Virus record (IMG/VR): IMGVR_UViG_3300024999_000243
Location: 1-36,095 of that record
DNA: 36,095 nt
Strand: one strand, 5' to 3'
Source of the DNA: a virus
Position numbers and translations under genes: made by a program. The notes under the pieces are model-generated. The model was not told the DNA's origin and searched no databases. It saw only the letters and a list, made by a program, of their open reading frames with translations. Below, piece after piece: positions 28,638-34,991 of the stretch. Positions within the stretch are counted from its first letter, which is position 1. Every line of letters starts with the position of its first letter.

Positions 28638-29231
28638 TTATGCTTCTCGTGCCCATCCGAAACTACTATAGTGTGTTCCGTCACTTATATGTCCCAATAC
28701 CTCTTTAACCTCAGGTACCATATTATTCGGCAGTGCATTGAGTGGAAACCAGCCTAACTCAGCACATTTTTCCGGCTCCATATTTCTTATATCTCCCGTC
28801 CATGATTGTGTTTTAAGATACACATCAAAATACTCCCTAGGTGGAATGGATGGAGAATATCTGTGTGCGACGTGAACGATAGATAAATCATCAGGATGTA
28901 TATGAATGCCGGCCTCTTCGTATGCCTCCCTTATGGCACATTGTTTTGCCGTCTCACCAACTTCGAAATGTCCAGCTACCAAGCTATACTCCCCGTCCCT
29001 ATAGCCCGTATTTAACCTGTTTAGCAGCAAGACATTGTCGCCGGAAATGATTACTAAATAGGCTGCTGCGTACAGTTTGGGTAGTGACTTATTGCGGAAG
29101 TGTGCAGCTTGCCAGCCAAACCACATAATGTCGTTCCAGTCCCAGGCATACTCACCTGATGAGTTTTTCAATGGCTCTGGCATTCCTCTATCCTTCAACC
29201 ACTGCTCAAAAGCTATTCTACACTCGCTCAT
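28638..29231 (-). CDS. Nudix hydrolase with N-terminal phage-type domain
   Basis: The ATG at 29231 follows AAGGAGCAGTT and overlaps the upstream TGA. The 197-residue protein has a complete Nudix box at residues 87-109: G-x5-E-x7-REAYEEAGI (G87, E93, R101 to E106), which binds Mg2+ and cleaves nucleoside diphosphates linked to another group. Residues 1-50 are a separate piece (CRIAFEQWLKDRG, WFGWQAAHF) with the Trp-rich pattern of small phage proteins, so this may be a fusion. Substrate is open: damaged dNTPs, NDP-sugars, NAD or alarmones are all possible. By eye the gene is AT-richer than neighbours. Confidence 0.85.
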   Translation of the reverse strand: MSECRIAFEQWLKDRGMPEPLKNSSGEYAWDWNDIMWFGWQAAHFRNKSLPKLYAAAYLVIISGDNVLLLNRLNTGYRDGEYSLVAGHFEVGETAKQCAIREAYEEAGIHIHPDDLSIVHVAHRYSPSIPPREYFDVYLKTQSWTGDIRNMEPEKCAELGWFPLNALPNNMVPEVKEVLGHISDGTHYSSFGWAREA

Positions 29232-29617
29232 AACTGCTCCTTGGCACATTTGCCTTTGGTAAGAGGTAACGACATCGCTGCGTCTCCGTTGTCATATTGA
29301 TAGGCAAAGATAAAGCCGGTCTTGTCGTAAAACTTCCGCGCGCCATCGTTACCGTTTTCCAGAAGCAACCCAAGTGTTTCACATCCGGCATCTTTAGCAA
29401 TCCGACAACACTCTTTGATCAGCATCGTCCCTATCCTACTTAGGCGATAAGCAGGATCAACATAGAGTTGCAAAACACAGGCAGCTTTTCGGCCCCTAAA
29501 TTGAAGCCCGACCGTTCCCGCAAAGTTGCGCTTAGAATCGACGAAGATAATTTTAGTCTCCTCGTTGCCGTCTATGCGGCAATCCAGTATCAAAATGTTG
29601 TTAGAATTCTGCTGCAT
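29228..29617 (-). CDS. GNAT-family N-acetyltransferase
   Basis: The 129-residue protein shows the GNAT order. A central strand leads to LYVDPAYRLSRIGTMLIKECC, where R-L-S-R-I-G-T stands in for the acetyl-CoA pyrophosphate loop. A following strand is ETLGLLLENGNDGARKFYDKTGF, in which the Asn and the KFYDKTGF helix-strand pair are typical. The acceptor is not deducible; phage GNATs can modify proteins, small molecules or antibiotics. Its start follows GAGGAAACAGACGAAA and its stop overlaps the Nudix gene, so the two are co-translated. Confidence 0.8.
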   Translation of the reverse strand: MQQNSNNILILDCRIDGNEETKIIFVDSKRNFAGTVGLQFRGRKAACVLQLYVDPAYRLSRIGTMLIKECCRIAKDAGCETLGLLLENGNDGARKFYDKTGFIFAYQYDNGDAAMSLPLTKGKCAKEQL

Positions 29618-29650
29618 TTTCGTCTGTTTCCTCTGGTTGCTTCTAGTTTC

Positions 29651-30010
29651 TTAGCGATCAGCCTCAACTGTCTTCAGCCACGCTTGAAAGACGCTCAGTG
29701 TCTCCGGACCGTCCACGACAAAGACTGCGCCGCCGGAACTTCGGATAGCGTTGATTTGCAACTGCTGGAAGCCCGTCGGAGATTTTTTCAGGGCTTTTGA
29801 TTCGATGCCAAACAGTAAGCCCTTGAAATGCCCTAGGAAATCCGGCAGACCTTTCACGCCCATACCGTTGGAACTTGCCATGAAGTACCACCCGACGGCG
29901 TCTGCCGGCAGTCCTTTATCCGGCCCGGTCCCTGCCATCTTGGCCGGGTAAATTTTGTAGGACAGGAGGAGTTTGGCGATGTCGGATTTTACTCGGCCTT
30001 CTGGTGTCAT
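29651..30010 (-). CDS. VRR-NUC nuclease
   Basis: The 119-residue product matches the VRR-NUC fold of the PD-(D/E)XK group. Asp57 lies in GVKGLPDFLGHFKG, Glu70 and Lys72 in LLFGIESKA (the E-x-K core), and Gln82/83 in TGFQQLQINAIRSSGG. These enzymes cut branched or structured DNA and often work with SNF2-like helicases, which is encoded 1.8 kb downstream. The single-domain, stand-alone form is usual in phages. The ATG overlaps the upstream gene by an ATGA. The phage probably uses it for recombination or junction resolution (inference). Confidence 0.8.
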   Translation of the reverse strand: MTPEGRVKSDIAKLLLSYKIYPAKMAGTGPDKGLPADAVGWYFMASSNGMGVKGLPDFLGHFKGLLFGIESKALKKSPTGFQQLQINAIRSSGGAVFVVDGPETLSVFQAWLKTVEADR

Positions 30011-30339
30011 GCTTCCGCCTCCTCAATATACGCCCAGTGAGTAACAGCGTTGGTAAGCGCCACTGGCAACTTATCCTCCCAGTCTCTCCGCAGCACGCCA
30101 AGGTCCTTGATGTACGCGCAACGGGCTGAGTAAAACTTGTAGCCTTTCGGATGTTCAAAAGGTATATCGGTGTTGCATCCCATCGACCCGTTGTAGGTCT
30201 CCATGATGAAGTGCCCGATAATTGGATAGTCCTCGCGCCACGTTCCCCACATAATGGCGGGCACCGTCATAAACGTCATGTACGGGACGCCTACTCCCTT
30301 GTCTGGAAGCCTGTCTTTTACTGAGATTTTTTCGAGCAC
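30007..30339 (-). CDS. Hypothetical protein with DUF551-like N-terminus
   Basis: A GTG at 30339 behind GGAGGTGGTGAA is the best start; the frame open to 30477 overlaps the exonuclease gene and reads poorly. The 110-residue product begins LEKISVKDRLPDKGVGVPY, the SVKDRLP motif of DUF551, a short phage domain with a conserved WI-S-V-x-DRLP sequence. A strand-rich middle (TFMTVPAIMWGTW) and a helical end with THWAYIEEAEA follow. DUF551 proteins have no known activity. It overlaps the exonuclease gene by 22 bases. Confidence 0.6.
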   Translation of the reverse strand: MLEKISVKDRLPDKGVGVPYMTFMTVPAIMWGTWREDYPIIGHFIMETYNGSMGCNTDIPFEHPKGYKFYSARCAYIKDLGVLRRDWEDKLPVALTNAVTHWAYIEEAEA

Positions 30340-30851
30340 TTCACCACCTCCATAAGGTAAACCGCCTGCGACTTGGCATCGTCGAGGGCGTTGTGCGCCG
30401 TGCCTTGGTAGGGCCAATCGATGGCCGGGTGCATGGCCTTCACAGTACGGAAACACCTGTCGTTCCTGAACGACCAAGGGGCAGTCAGGCCCAGGCGGTC
30501 GTAAGCCGAGCGGAGTATGACATTGTCAAAAGCGGCGCCGTTGCCCCAGACCGACGCGCTGCTGCCGCCGCAGTTAAAGACCCACATCGCAAACAGTCCG
30601 AGGGCGCTCCGGATCTCAATCCCCGGCCTCTTAAAAGCCTCCCGAGCCGCATCGCTCTGCTGCATCCACCAGAGGATCGTCGAGGCGTCAACAGTGCCTC
30701 CGGCCTTCATTGCCGAGTCGAGGTCAACGACCTCATAAAACTCCCGCCCGGGGGTCTTGGCTTGCAGGTCAAACTCGACAGCGCCAATGGCCATGATTGC
30801 TGCAGTTGGGCCGGTGCCCATTGTTTCTAAATCGAGCATGATGTCGTTCAT
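30318..30851 (-). CDS. 3'-5' exonuclease, DEDDh family
   Basis: The 177-residue protein starts MNDIMLDLETMGTGPTAAI, with catalytic D7 and E9. It continues with WGNGAAFDN (third acidic residue D109) and finishes the active site with H153 and D158 in HNALDDAKSQA. This is the four-acid DEDDh arrangement of ExoVIII/Rv2179c-like single-domain exonucleases. It may trim recombination intermediates, degrade RNA, or proofread in trans for the polymerase, whose visible part does not include its exonuclease region. The start overlaps the upstream TGA in an ATGA. Confidence 0.8.
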   Translation of the reverse strand: MNDIMLDLETMGTGPTAAIMAIGAVEFDLQAKTPGREFYEVVDLDSAMKAGGTVDASTILWWMQQSDAAREAFKRPGIEIRSALGLFAMWVFNCGGSSASVWGNGAAFDNVILRSAYDRLGLTAPWSFRNDRCFRTVKAMHPAIDWPYQGTAHNALDDAKSQAVYLMEVVKCSKKSQ

Positions 30852-31537
30852 ACCGCGCCCTCCACAACTTCATGTTCGTCAACCAGAGCAAGGCCGTCGA
30901 TCGCCACCAGCGGGTCCACCTCACGCAGCAGGTCGCACAACACTCTGGCTGAGTCCTTCTCATTCTCAATCTTGCCCCACTCAACAGCGGCGCACAGGCG
31001 GGCAAGCACGGCAGCAAGGCTCGGTGACTGGGTATTGTAGCCGCGCTTCAGGAACTTCCGAACCCTGAGCAGGGAGCCGCCTGCGTCTTCGTTCCGGATC
31101 GGTGCGCAGTAGGTCAGCCGCCTGGCGGCGAGGTCGCGGTAGAAAGCCTCATGACAGGCAGAGAGCCAGATCACTCCGTCGTGCCAGATAACTGCTTGGG
31201 CCACAGTGAAGTCGAAGGAGTCCATGCAGTCCCGCGGACGTTCGAATACCCATCGGTGGATAAACTGCACCGGCATCCGGGAACTGGAGAGGACCGTGTA
31301 AGCGTTCTTCGACTCGTGGAACCGGCAACCGTGCCGGGAGTCTTTCAAGGCCCGAGCAGCAGCCTCAAGCTGGTCTTTGGACTTGCCAAACAGGTCAATG
31401 TCCGACGGCTTCTCGCCGGCAATGGTGGCGCGGATGAACCCGCCGCCTAGGATAACACCACGGTCTTTCATCAGGGCCTTGATGTCTTTCGGCAAACGGG
31501 ATACGACGAAATGCAGATCCTCTCTGCTCAGTTCCAT
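30848..31537 (-). CDS. Nucleotidyltransferase of the polymerase-beta superfamily
   Basis: The 229-residue product has the signature Gly-Gly loop and acidic pair: ILGGGFIRATIAGEKPSDIDLF, with GGG at 31-33 and D46-x-D48. This arrangement resembles CCA-adding/poly(A) polymerase heads. The remainder is strand and helix with VLSSSRMPVQFIHRW and a long C-terminal helical domain (VLARLCAAVEWGKIENEK). Phage members are known but few have tested activities; adding nucleotides to RNA 3' ends or modifying a protein are both possible. SD: AGGAGACACTT before the ATG. Confidence 0.7.
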   Translation of the reverse strand: MELSREDLHFVVSRLPKDIKALMKDRGVILGGGFIRATIAGEKPSDIDLFGKSKDQLEAAARALKDSRHGCRFHESKNAYTVLSSSRMPVQFIHRWVFERPRDCMDSFDFTVAQAVIWHDGVIWLSACHEAFYRDLAARRLTYCAPIRNEDAGGSLLRVRKFLKRGYNTQSPSLAAVLARLCAAVEWGKIENEKDSARVLCDLLREVDPLVAIDGLALVDEHEVVEGAV

Positions 31538-31549
31538 AAGTGTCTCCTC

Positions 31550-31750
31550 TCAATATTCATCATAAAGATCATAATCCGGCTCCCCCGCCCAGTCGTCGTT
31601 GGCGAAGTCTCGCTTCCTATTCTTGCACGCCTCACAAGGCTGCATTGGCTCCTCGCAGGAGCAGTCGGCGCAGCACTTCAGTCCTTTGTAGTTCGGGTCC
31701 TCGGCTGCATCGTTTTTTTCTTGGAACTTGTCGAAGTTTTTGGGGATCAT
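31550..31750 (-). CDS. Small Cys-rich protein (zinc-binding candidate)
   Basis: AAGGAGGCCCCCAA precedes the ATG at 31750. The 66-residue product has CCADCSCEEPMQPCEACKNRK near residues 26-46 (C26, C27, C30, C32, C39, C42), which can hold one or two zinc ions, and an acidic C-terminus rich in Asp and Tyr. No family recognised. It lies between two nuclease/nucleotidyltransferase genes, so a nucleic-acid-related accessory role is possible. Confidence 0.6.
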   Translation of the reverse strand: MIPKNFDKFQEKNDAAEDPNYKGLKCCADCSCEEPMQPCEACKNRKRDFANDDWAGEPDYDLYDEY

Positions 31751-31762
31751 TTGGGGGCCTCC

Positions 31763-32011
31763 TTAGTCTGCCATCTGTTTGAGCAATGCCCACGCTGCAG
31801 CCTGCAAAGGAGAGGGGTCTCCCATCTCAGTGGTAGTGCCAGAGCCGTGCGGCCAACTTGTCCAATGCTCGAGTTTTCCTTCCTTAGTGATGTAGCAGCC
31901 CTCCCCGATTATCTTCTTAGTAATGTACTCTTTGACAACCTCTTTCGCAGTTTCGTCAGTCAGGGTTATTGTTCGAATTTCTTTTTGATGTACTTTGATG
32001 TCGTCGCTCAT
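31763..32011 (-). CDS. Small hypothetical protein
   Basis: The ATG at 32011 overlaps the upstream nuclease stop (ATGA) with GGAAGGAG as its site. The 82-residue product has an N-terminal strand-helix part (IRTITLTDETAKEVVKEYI), then KKIIGEGCYITKEGKLEHW, and ends with PLQAAAWALLKQMAD. It may be a small alpha/beta phage protein. No conserved motif allows a function. Confidence 0.6.
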   Translation of the reverse strand: MSDDIKVHQKEIRTITLTDETAKEVVKEYITKKIIGEGCYITKEGKLEHWTSWPHGSGTTTEMGDPSPLQAAAWALLKQMAD

Positions 32012-32700
32012 CTCCTTCCTCCCTTCCCGCAGTGCGGGCAGCTTGTAACTTCACAATAGTTCTTACAAAGCCCGGAAGCTCTTGGCTCAAACTTCTCAGC
32101 CTTCCAGGCATTCTTCACCCTCTCCACCCAGCCAAGGATCTCCTCCCACATGGCAGGGATATCTTCTTTTGTGAACACTCCGTCCTTGGGGGTGACTGCG
32201 TCGTGTTTCAGCCAGATGTACTTGGTGACGAATGTCTCGATCTCGGGGTGCTTGAGGGAGAGGAAGCAGGCATTTATTTTCAACTGCAGGGAGTCCTCCT
32301 TGATGTTGCCAGTTTTCCAGTCGTAACAGGAAACCTTGTCATCCTGCCTGAGACTCACGTCGATCTTACACCTGCCGTAGGCCGTCTTGTCGAACCACTT
32401 GACGAACTTCATGTTCTCGTCAATCGCCAGTTCCTGCTCGGCAAAGAGGGTACCCCCGGAAGACTCAAGGATTCGGCAATACTTCTCACCGCGGGTGTAG
32501 CCCGCCGGCAGCGGGGTCTTTTTCAGGAGCCGATCTTCGAGGTGCTTGTGCTCTACCTCCCCATGCTTCTTCTGGATGGTCTGCACAAATGGTAGAGTGC
32601 AATAAAACCGCTTGGCCCCATACTGGGTCGGACAATTGATATAGTCCGAGATAGCGGATGGGGACCAGGAGAAGTTTTTACCTACGGCGTTTTTTAGCAT
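32008..32700 (-). CDS. Cas4/RecB-like PD-(D/E)XK nuclease
   Basis: The 230-residue protein has WSPSAISDYINCPTQY near its start (C23), the core acidic residues D114 in CKIDVSLR and DWK at 127-129 in CYDWKTGN, then QLKINACFL, the usual Gln helix. The C-terminus holds C212, C216, C221 and C224, so with C23 an iron-sulfur cluster is likely, as in Cas4 and AddB. Such nucleases process DNA ends during recombination and may also serve replication. No CRISPR array or other cas gene is present here, so a phage recombination role is more likely than immunity. Confidence 0.8.
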   Translation of the reverse strand: MLKNAVGKNFSWSPSAISDYINCPTQYGAKRFYCTLPFVQTIQKKHGEVEHKHLEDRLLKKTPLPAGYTRGEKYCRILESSGGTLFAEQELAIDENMKFVKWFDKTAYGRCKIDVSLRQDDKVSCYDWKTGNIKEDSLQLKINACFLSLKHPEIETFVTKYIWLKHDAVTPKDGVFTKEDIPAMWEEILGWVERVKNAWKAEKFEPRASGLCKNYCEVTSCPHCGKGGRR

Positions 32701-32736
32701 TTGGGTTCCTTTGTGAAGGAAGATTCTATTTCGTAA

Positions 32737-32925
32737 TCAATCTTTCTTAAACTGCTCCTTGGCCCAGTCTATGATGGCATCTTTTACTATTCTTGTTCCC
32801 TCAAATTTTGACTCAAGGCAGACTGCTGCGTGTTTCCCATTTGATTCAAATAACAGCCAATGTTCATCCCCACGCCTTTGAATCTCAAGGCCTTCTGCAA
32901 CCTTCTTTTTCTGTAATGCGCTCAT
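32737..32925 (-). CDS. Small hypothetical protein
   Basis: I chose the ATG at 32925 behind GTGGTGGAAATT; four codons further on the frame starts at a weaker position. The 62-residue product is mixed: a basic helix (LQKKKVAEGLEIQRRG), a strand pair (EHWLLFESNGKHAAVCLE) and a C-terminal helix with DAIIDWAKEQFKK. A small fold of unknown role. The gaps on either side hold no other gene. Confidence 0.55.
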   Translation of the reverse strand: MSALQKKKVAEGLEIQRRGDEHWLLFESNGKHAAVCLESKFEGTRIVKDAIIDWAKEQFKKD

Positions 32926-32971
32926 AATTTCCACCACTTTTTGTTGTCGGGCAAAAGCCCTATACTAGTTT

Positions 32972-33127
32972 CTACCCAATCCTCACAGTATTCCCATGAA
33001 AGTTTACCATCTCAACCTCGGAGACGGGTTCCCACGACTCCCATCCATCCTCGTCCGTATCCAAACACTCCACCTCCATGTCCGGAGGAAATTCTTTCAG
33101 TCTGTCTATCAGGTCTTGGACTTTCAT
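32972..33127 (-). CDS. Small conserved-type phage protein, 51 residues
   Basis: This gene is short but clear. Its ATG at 33127 overlaps the upstream HD-protein stop (ATGA), with GGAGTCCAA upstream. The product starts MKVQDLIDRLKEFPPDMEV, then ECLDTDEDGWESWEPVSEV, ending MVNFHGNTVRIG. This pattern (a helix then strands with an acidic middle) recurs widely in phages and prophages as a small protein of unknown role. It would be missed by a 60-residue cut-off. Confidence 0.7.
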   Translation of the reverse strand: MKVQDLIDRLKEFPPDMEVECLDTDEDGWESWEPVSEVEMVNFHGNTVRIG

Positions 33128-33651
33128 TTGGACTCCTGTCGTTTCATATAGTAGTCTCGCACCATGTTCTCGGCCAGAGCGAACAACGTAGCATCGCCGT
33201 CTACTAAGACCTCCAGCAGGCGCTGTTTCTCTCGCATATACACTTTGGCGAAATCAGGATCGAACGTCGTTATTGACTTGGTGTTGTCAATAAGATCAGC
33301 CAGCTTTATGGTCTTCGCTTCCTTGCTGGCTGCGGCCGTGTGCTCGAGGTCGATCTGTTTCCGTACTCTGCGATTGCCGTCACTCTTTTTAGACACGTCG
33401 GTCAAGTCGCTGACCATGCCGGCTATTCGAAGACCGAACACTCCTTTGATAGTATCCAAAGAAACGTCGGAGTCCTCAACTACATCATGCAGCAGCGCGG
33501 CAATGATCATGCCGTCGTCGTTTGTCACCGAGGCGACTAAACCCGATACTGCAAAGGGATGCACTATGTAAGGCTCGTTCGTATATTTCCTCAACTGCTT
33601 GGCATGAGCCATGCGGGCTACGTCTATTGCTGCCTGATAAAGAAACTCCAT
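33124..33651 (-). CDS. HD-domain (p)ppGpp hydrolase-like protein (MESH1/SpoT-HD type)
   Basis: The ATG at 33651 follows AAGGAGGCAGC. The 175-residue protein is the size of a stand-alone small alarmone hydrolase. It shows RKYTNEPYIVHP (H31), LLHDVVED (H55, D56, E59, D60), GMVSDLTDVSK and KLADLIDNTKSI (D119, N123), the metal and nucleotide residues of the SpoT/MESH1 HD domain. No synthetase, TGS or ACT domain is present. The expected reaction is removal of the 3'-pyrophosphate from (p)ppGpp; some relatives act on NADPH. It could keep the host from growth arrest in infection (inference). It starts 11 bases after the RlaP-like gene. Confidence 0.8.
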   Translation of the reverse strand: MEFLYQAAIDVARMAHAKQLRKYTNEPYIVHPFAVSGLVASVTNDDGMIIAALLHDVVEDSDVSLDTIKGVFGLRIAGMVSDLTDVSKKSDGNRRVRKQIDLEHTAAASKEAKTIKLADLIDNTKSITTFDPDFAKVYMREKQRLLEVLVDGDATLFALAENMVRDYYMKRQESK

Positions 33652-33661
33652 GCTGCCTCCT

Positions 33662-34603
33662 TCAAGGTACGAGTTTAGTTCGGACTGTATGTAGGAGAAA
33701 ACCTTCCCAAAATACTCTATCTGGTGCCTCCGGAAGCTGAGAGGTTGCACTGATGGCGGTTACTTCATCAATTATGTTGTCAAGTTCTTCCGCCACCTGC
33801 GCGTATCTGAGCTGCCCAGTTTTCACAGCGACCAAATGCGTTGCTTCTGGACGAGGGAAGGTTATGGTATTACTCTGCAGCAACTCTTTTACTTGATAGG
33901 CTGCCCGAAGGGCGTGGCTGACAGCTTTCCAGTCGACTCCTTCGTCCCTTGCGGCTGCTCTGGCCCGCTCTCCGTACTTATCGTAGTAGTTCTGCACAAC
34001 TTCCTTGCAATACCCTACCCTGCTTGTTACCTGCAGTCCTTTCCCGCACACATTAAACTGCGGGATACCACCTTTTGAGATTTCATATGTGCAATGCTCC
34101 CCAGTAGGGAACGTCTGCTCATACCCTGCCACATCAGATATGCGAGCATCTGCTGGAGCAGAGTTTAGCCAGTCTATGACAGCCTTGGCTGCGTGCAGCC
34201 TGCTCCCTTTTACCCCATACTTGGCTGCTTGCTTGCGGGCGTAGCCAACGAAGGCTGTCATATTTTTGGTGTAGAATTTACTGCGATGAGAGACGATCTC
34301 CGCCCACAAGTCGGAGGTAGACAACAGCATTTCAGCTGGGGCATGAAGCATGTCCAAAGCGACCGTCTGCCCTTCAAGTGCAAGTTTAACAAACTCGTGG
34401 AGGCAGAACACTTCGGTGTCAGTATCATTAGAAGTATTTTTGCTGGACTCACTGCCGGTACTACTGTACTCAATATGCTTTGGAATCTTCCCCAAAGCGA
34501 CCTGCCGCCATGTGGGGAGGGCCACTCCTTTGATGTCAGTATCGGAGTCTTTCGTGGCGGTGCCATACAAATGCGATCCAAACTTCATCTTGACAATAGT
34601 CAT
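33662..34603 (-). CDS. RlaP-like nucleotidyltransferase
   Basis: The ATG at 34603 follows TTGGAGGGGAGT. The 313-residue protein opens with KFGSHLYGTATKDSDTDIKGV: G9-S10, then D21-x-D23. This GS-x3-YGT-x4-SDxDxxG signature marks the RlaP/YcgL branch of polymerase-beta-like enzymes, associated elsewhere with RNA-repair ligases. Downstream there is ALDMLHAP and a helical C-terminal part (VGYARKQAAKYGVKGSRLHAA, RAAYQVKELLQ). No RNA ligase is in this window. The gene leads the alarmone-hydrolase gene and has a 5' leader with a hairpin. Its substrate is unknown; an RNA-end or tRNA role is inference. Confidence 0.75.
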   Translation of the reverse strand: MTIVKMKFGSHLYGTATKDSDTDIKGVALPTWRQVALGKIPKHIEYSSTGSESSKNTSNDTDTEVFCLHEFVKLALEGQTVALDMLHAPAEMLLSTSDLWAEIVSHRSKFYTKNMTAFVGYARKQAAKYGVKGSRLHAAKAVIDWLNSAPADARISDVAGYEQTFPTGEHCTYEISKGGIPQFNVCGKGLQVTSRVGYCKEVVQNYYDKYGERARAAARDEGVDWKAVSHALRAAYQVKELLQSNTITFPRPEATHLVAVKTGQLRYAQVAEELDNIIDEVTAISATSQLPEAPDRVFWEGFLLHTVRTKLVP

Positions 34604-34624
34604 ACTCCCCTCCAAAAGAAATTC

Positions 34625-34666
34625 CACCCTCGCTTCAGGTCCAGGAGTTTACCGTCCGCGAGGGTG
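34625..34666 (-). promoter_or_regulatory. Leader hairpin before the RlaP-like gene
   Basis: CACCCTCGC (34625-34633) pairs with GCGAGGGTG (34658-34666), a perfect 9-bp stem around a 24-base loop, in the leader just upstream of the GGAGGGG site. No U-tract follows directly (the minus strand continues GAATTTCTTTTGG), so it may be a 5' stabilising or regulatory stem more than a terminator. Confidence 0.45.
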
Positions 34667-34681
34667 TTTGCGCACGGTATG

Positions 34682-34710
34682 ATAGTAACCCATTTGACTT
34701 AGTACTGCAA
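34682..34710 (-). promoter_or_regulatory. Weak sigma70-like promoter candidate
   Basis: On the minus strand TTGCAG (34705-34710) is 17 bases from TACTAT (34682-34687). Match to consensus is modest (3/6 and 4/6). It lies in a 132-base gap, the longest in the leftward module, and would start transcripts carrying the 34625-34666 hairpin ahead of the RlaP-like gene. Confidence 0.3.
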
Positions 34711-34735
34711 CTGTTTTGTTTCTTGGGTTACAGAT

Positions 34736-34978
34736 TTATTGCATGCCGGCAACGTCAAGCCCAGCAGACAATCCTCCTTCTTCGACCTCACAAAGGTTAT
34801 ACCAGACTTCTTCATTCCCTCGTCGACCTCCGCCTGCAAGTATGTGTTTTTTCGTCATGGCGTCTACGGTCAGGTTGCCGAGGTCTCCCAGCACTGGACG
34901 CTTGGCGAACGCCATCACAAAGTACTCGCCATACTGGTCGTATTCATTTACTTCGCAAGTAATTACGAATAATTTCAT
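34736..34978 (-). CDS. Small conserved-type phage protein
   Basis: AAAAGGAGGAAGTAA precedes the ATG at 34978. The 80-residue product reads MKLFVITCEVNEYDQYGEYF, then VMAFAKRPVLGDL, and ends with a Gly-rich stretch and VWYNLCEVEEGGL. The motif YDQYGEYF with an F-x-K-x-P follow-up is frequent in small phage proteins; I know of no activity for it. It lies between DNA polymerase and the RlaP-like gene and has its own strong ribosome site. Confidence 0.65.
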   Translation of the reverse strand: MKLFVITCEVNEYDQYGEYFVMAFAKRPVLGDLGNLTVDAMTKKHILAGGGRRGNEEVWYNLCEVEEGGLSAGLDVAGMQ

Positions 34979-34991
34979 TTACTTCCTCCTT

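Noticed and set aside
29651-30010. Holliday-junction resolvase of RuvC type
   Set aside because: The E-x-K core with Asp before it fits VRR-NUC of the PD-(D/E)XK group, and RuvC acidic motifs are absent.
31511-32059. Plus-strand ORF of 182 residues
   Set aside because: It runs against three minus-strand genes with ribosome sites and ATGA overlaps; composition fits a shadow frame.
32008-32700. CRISPR-associated Cas4
   Set aside because: The motifs are Cas4/RecB-like, but there is no array, Cas1 or other cas gene in the window, so a phage recombination nuclease is the better reading.
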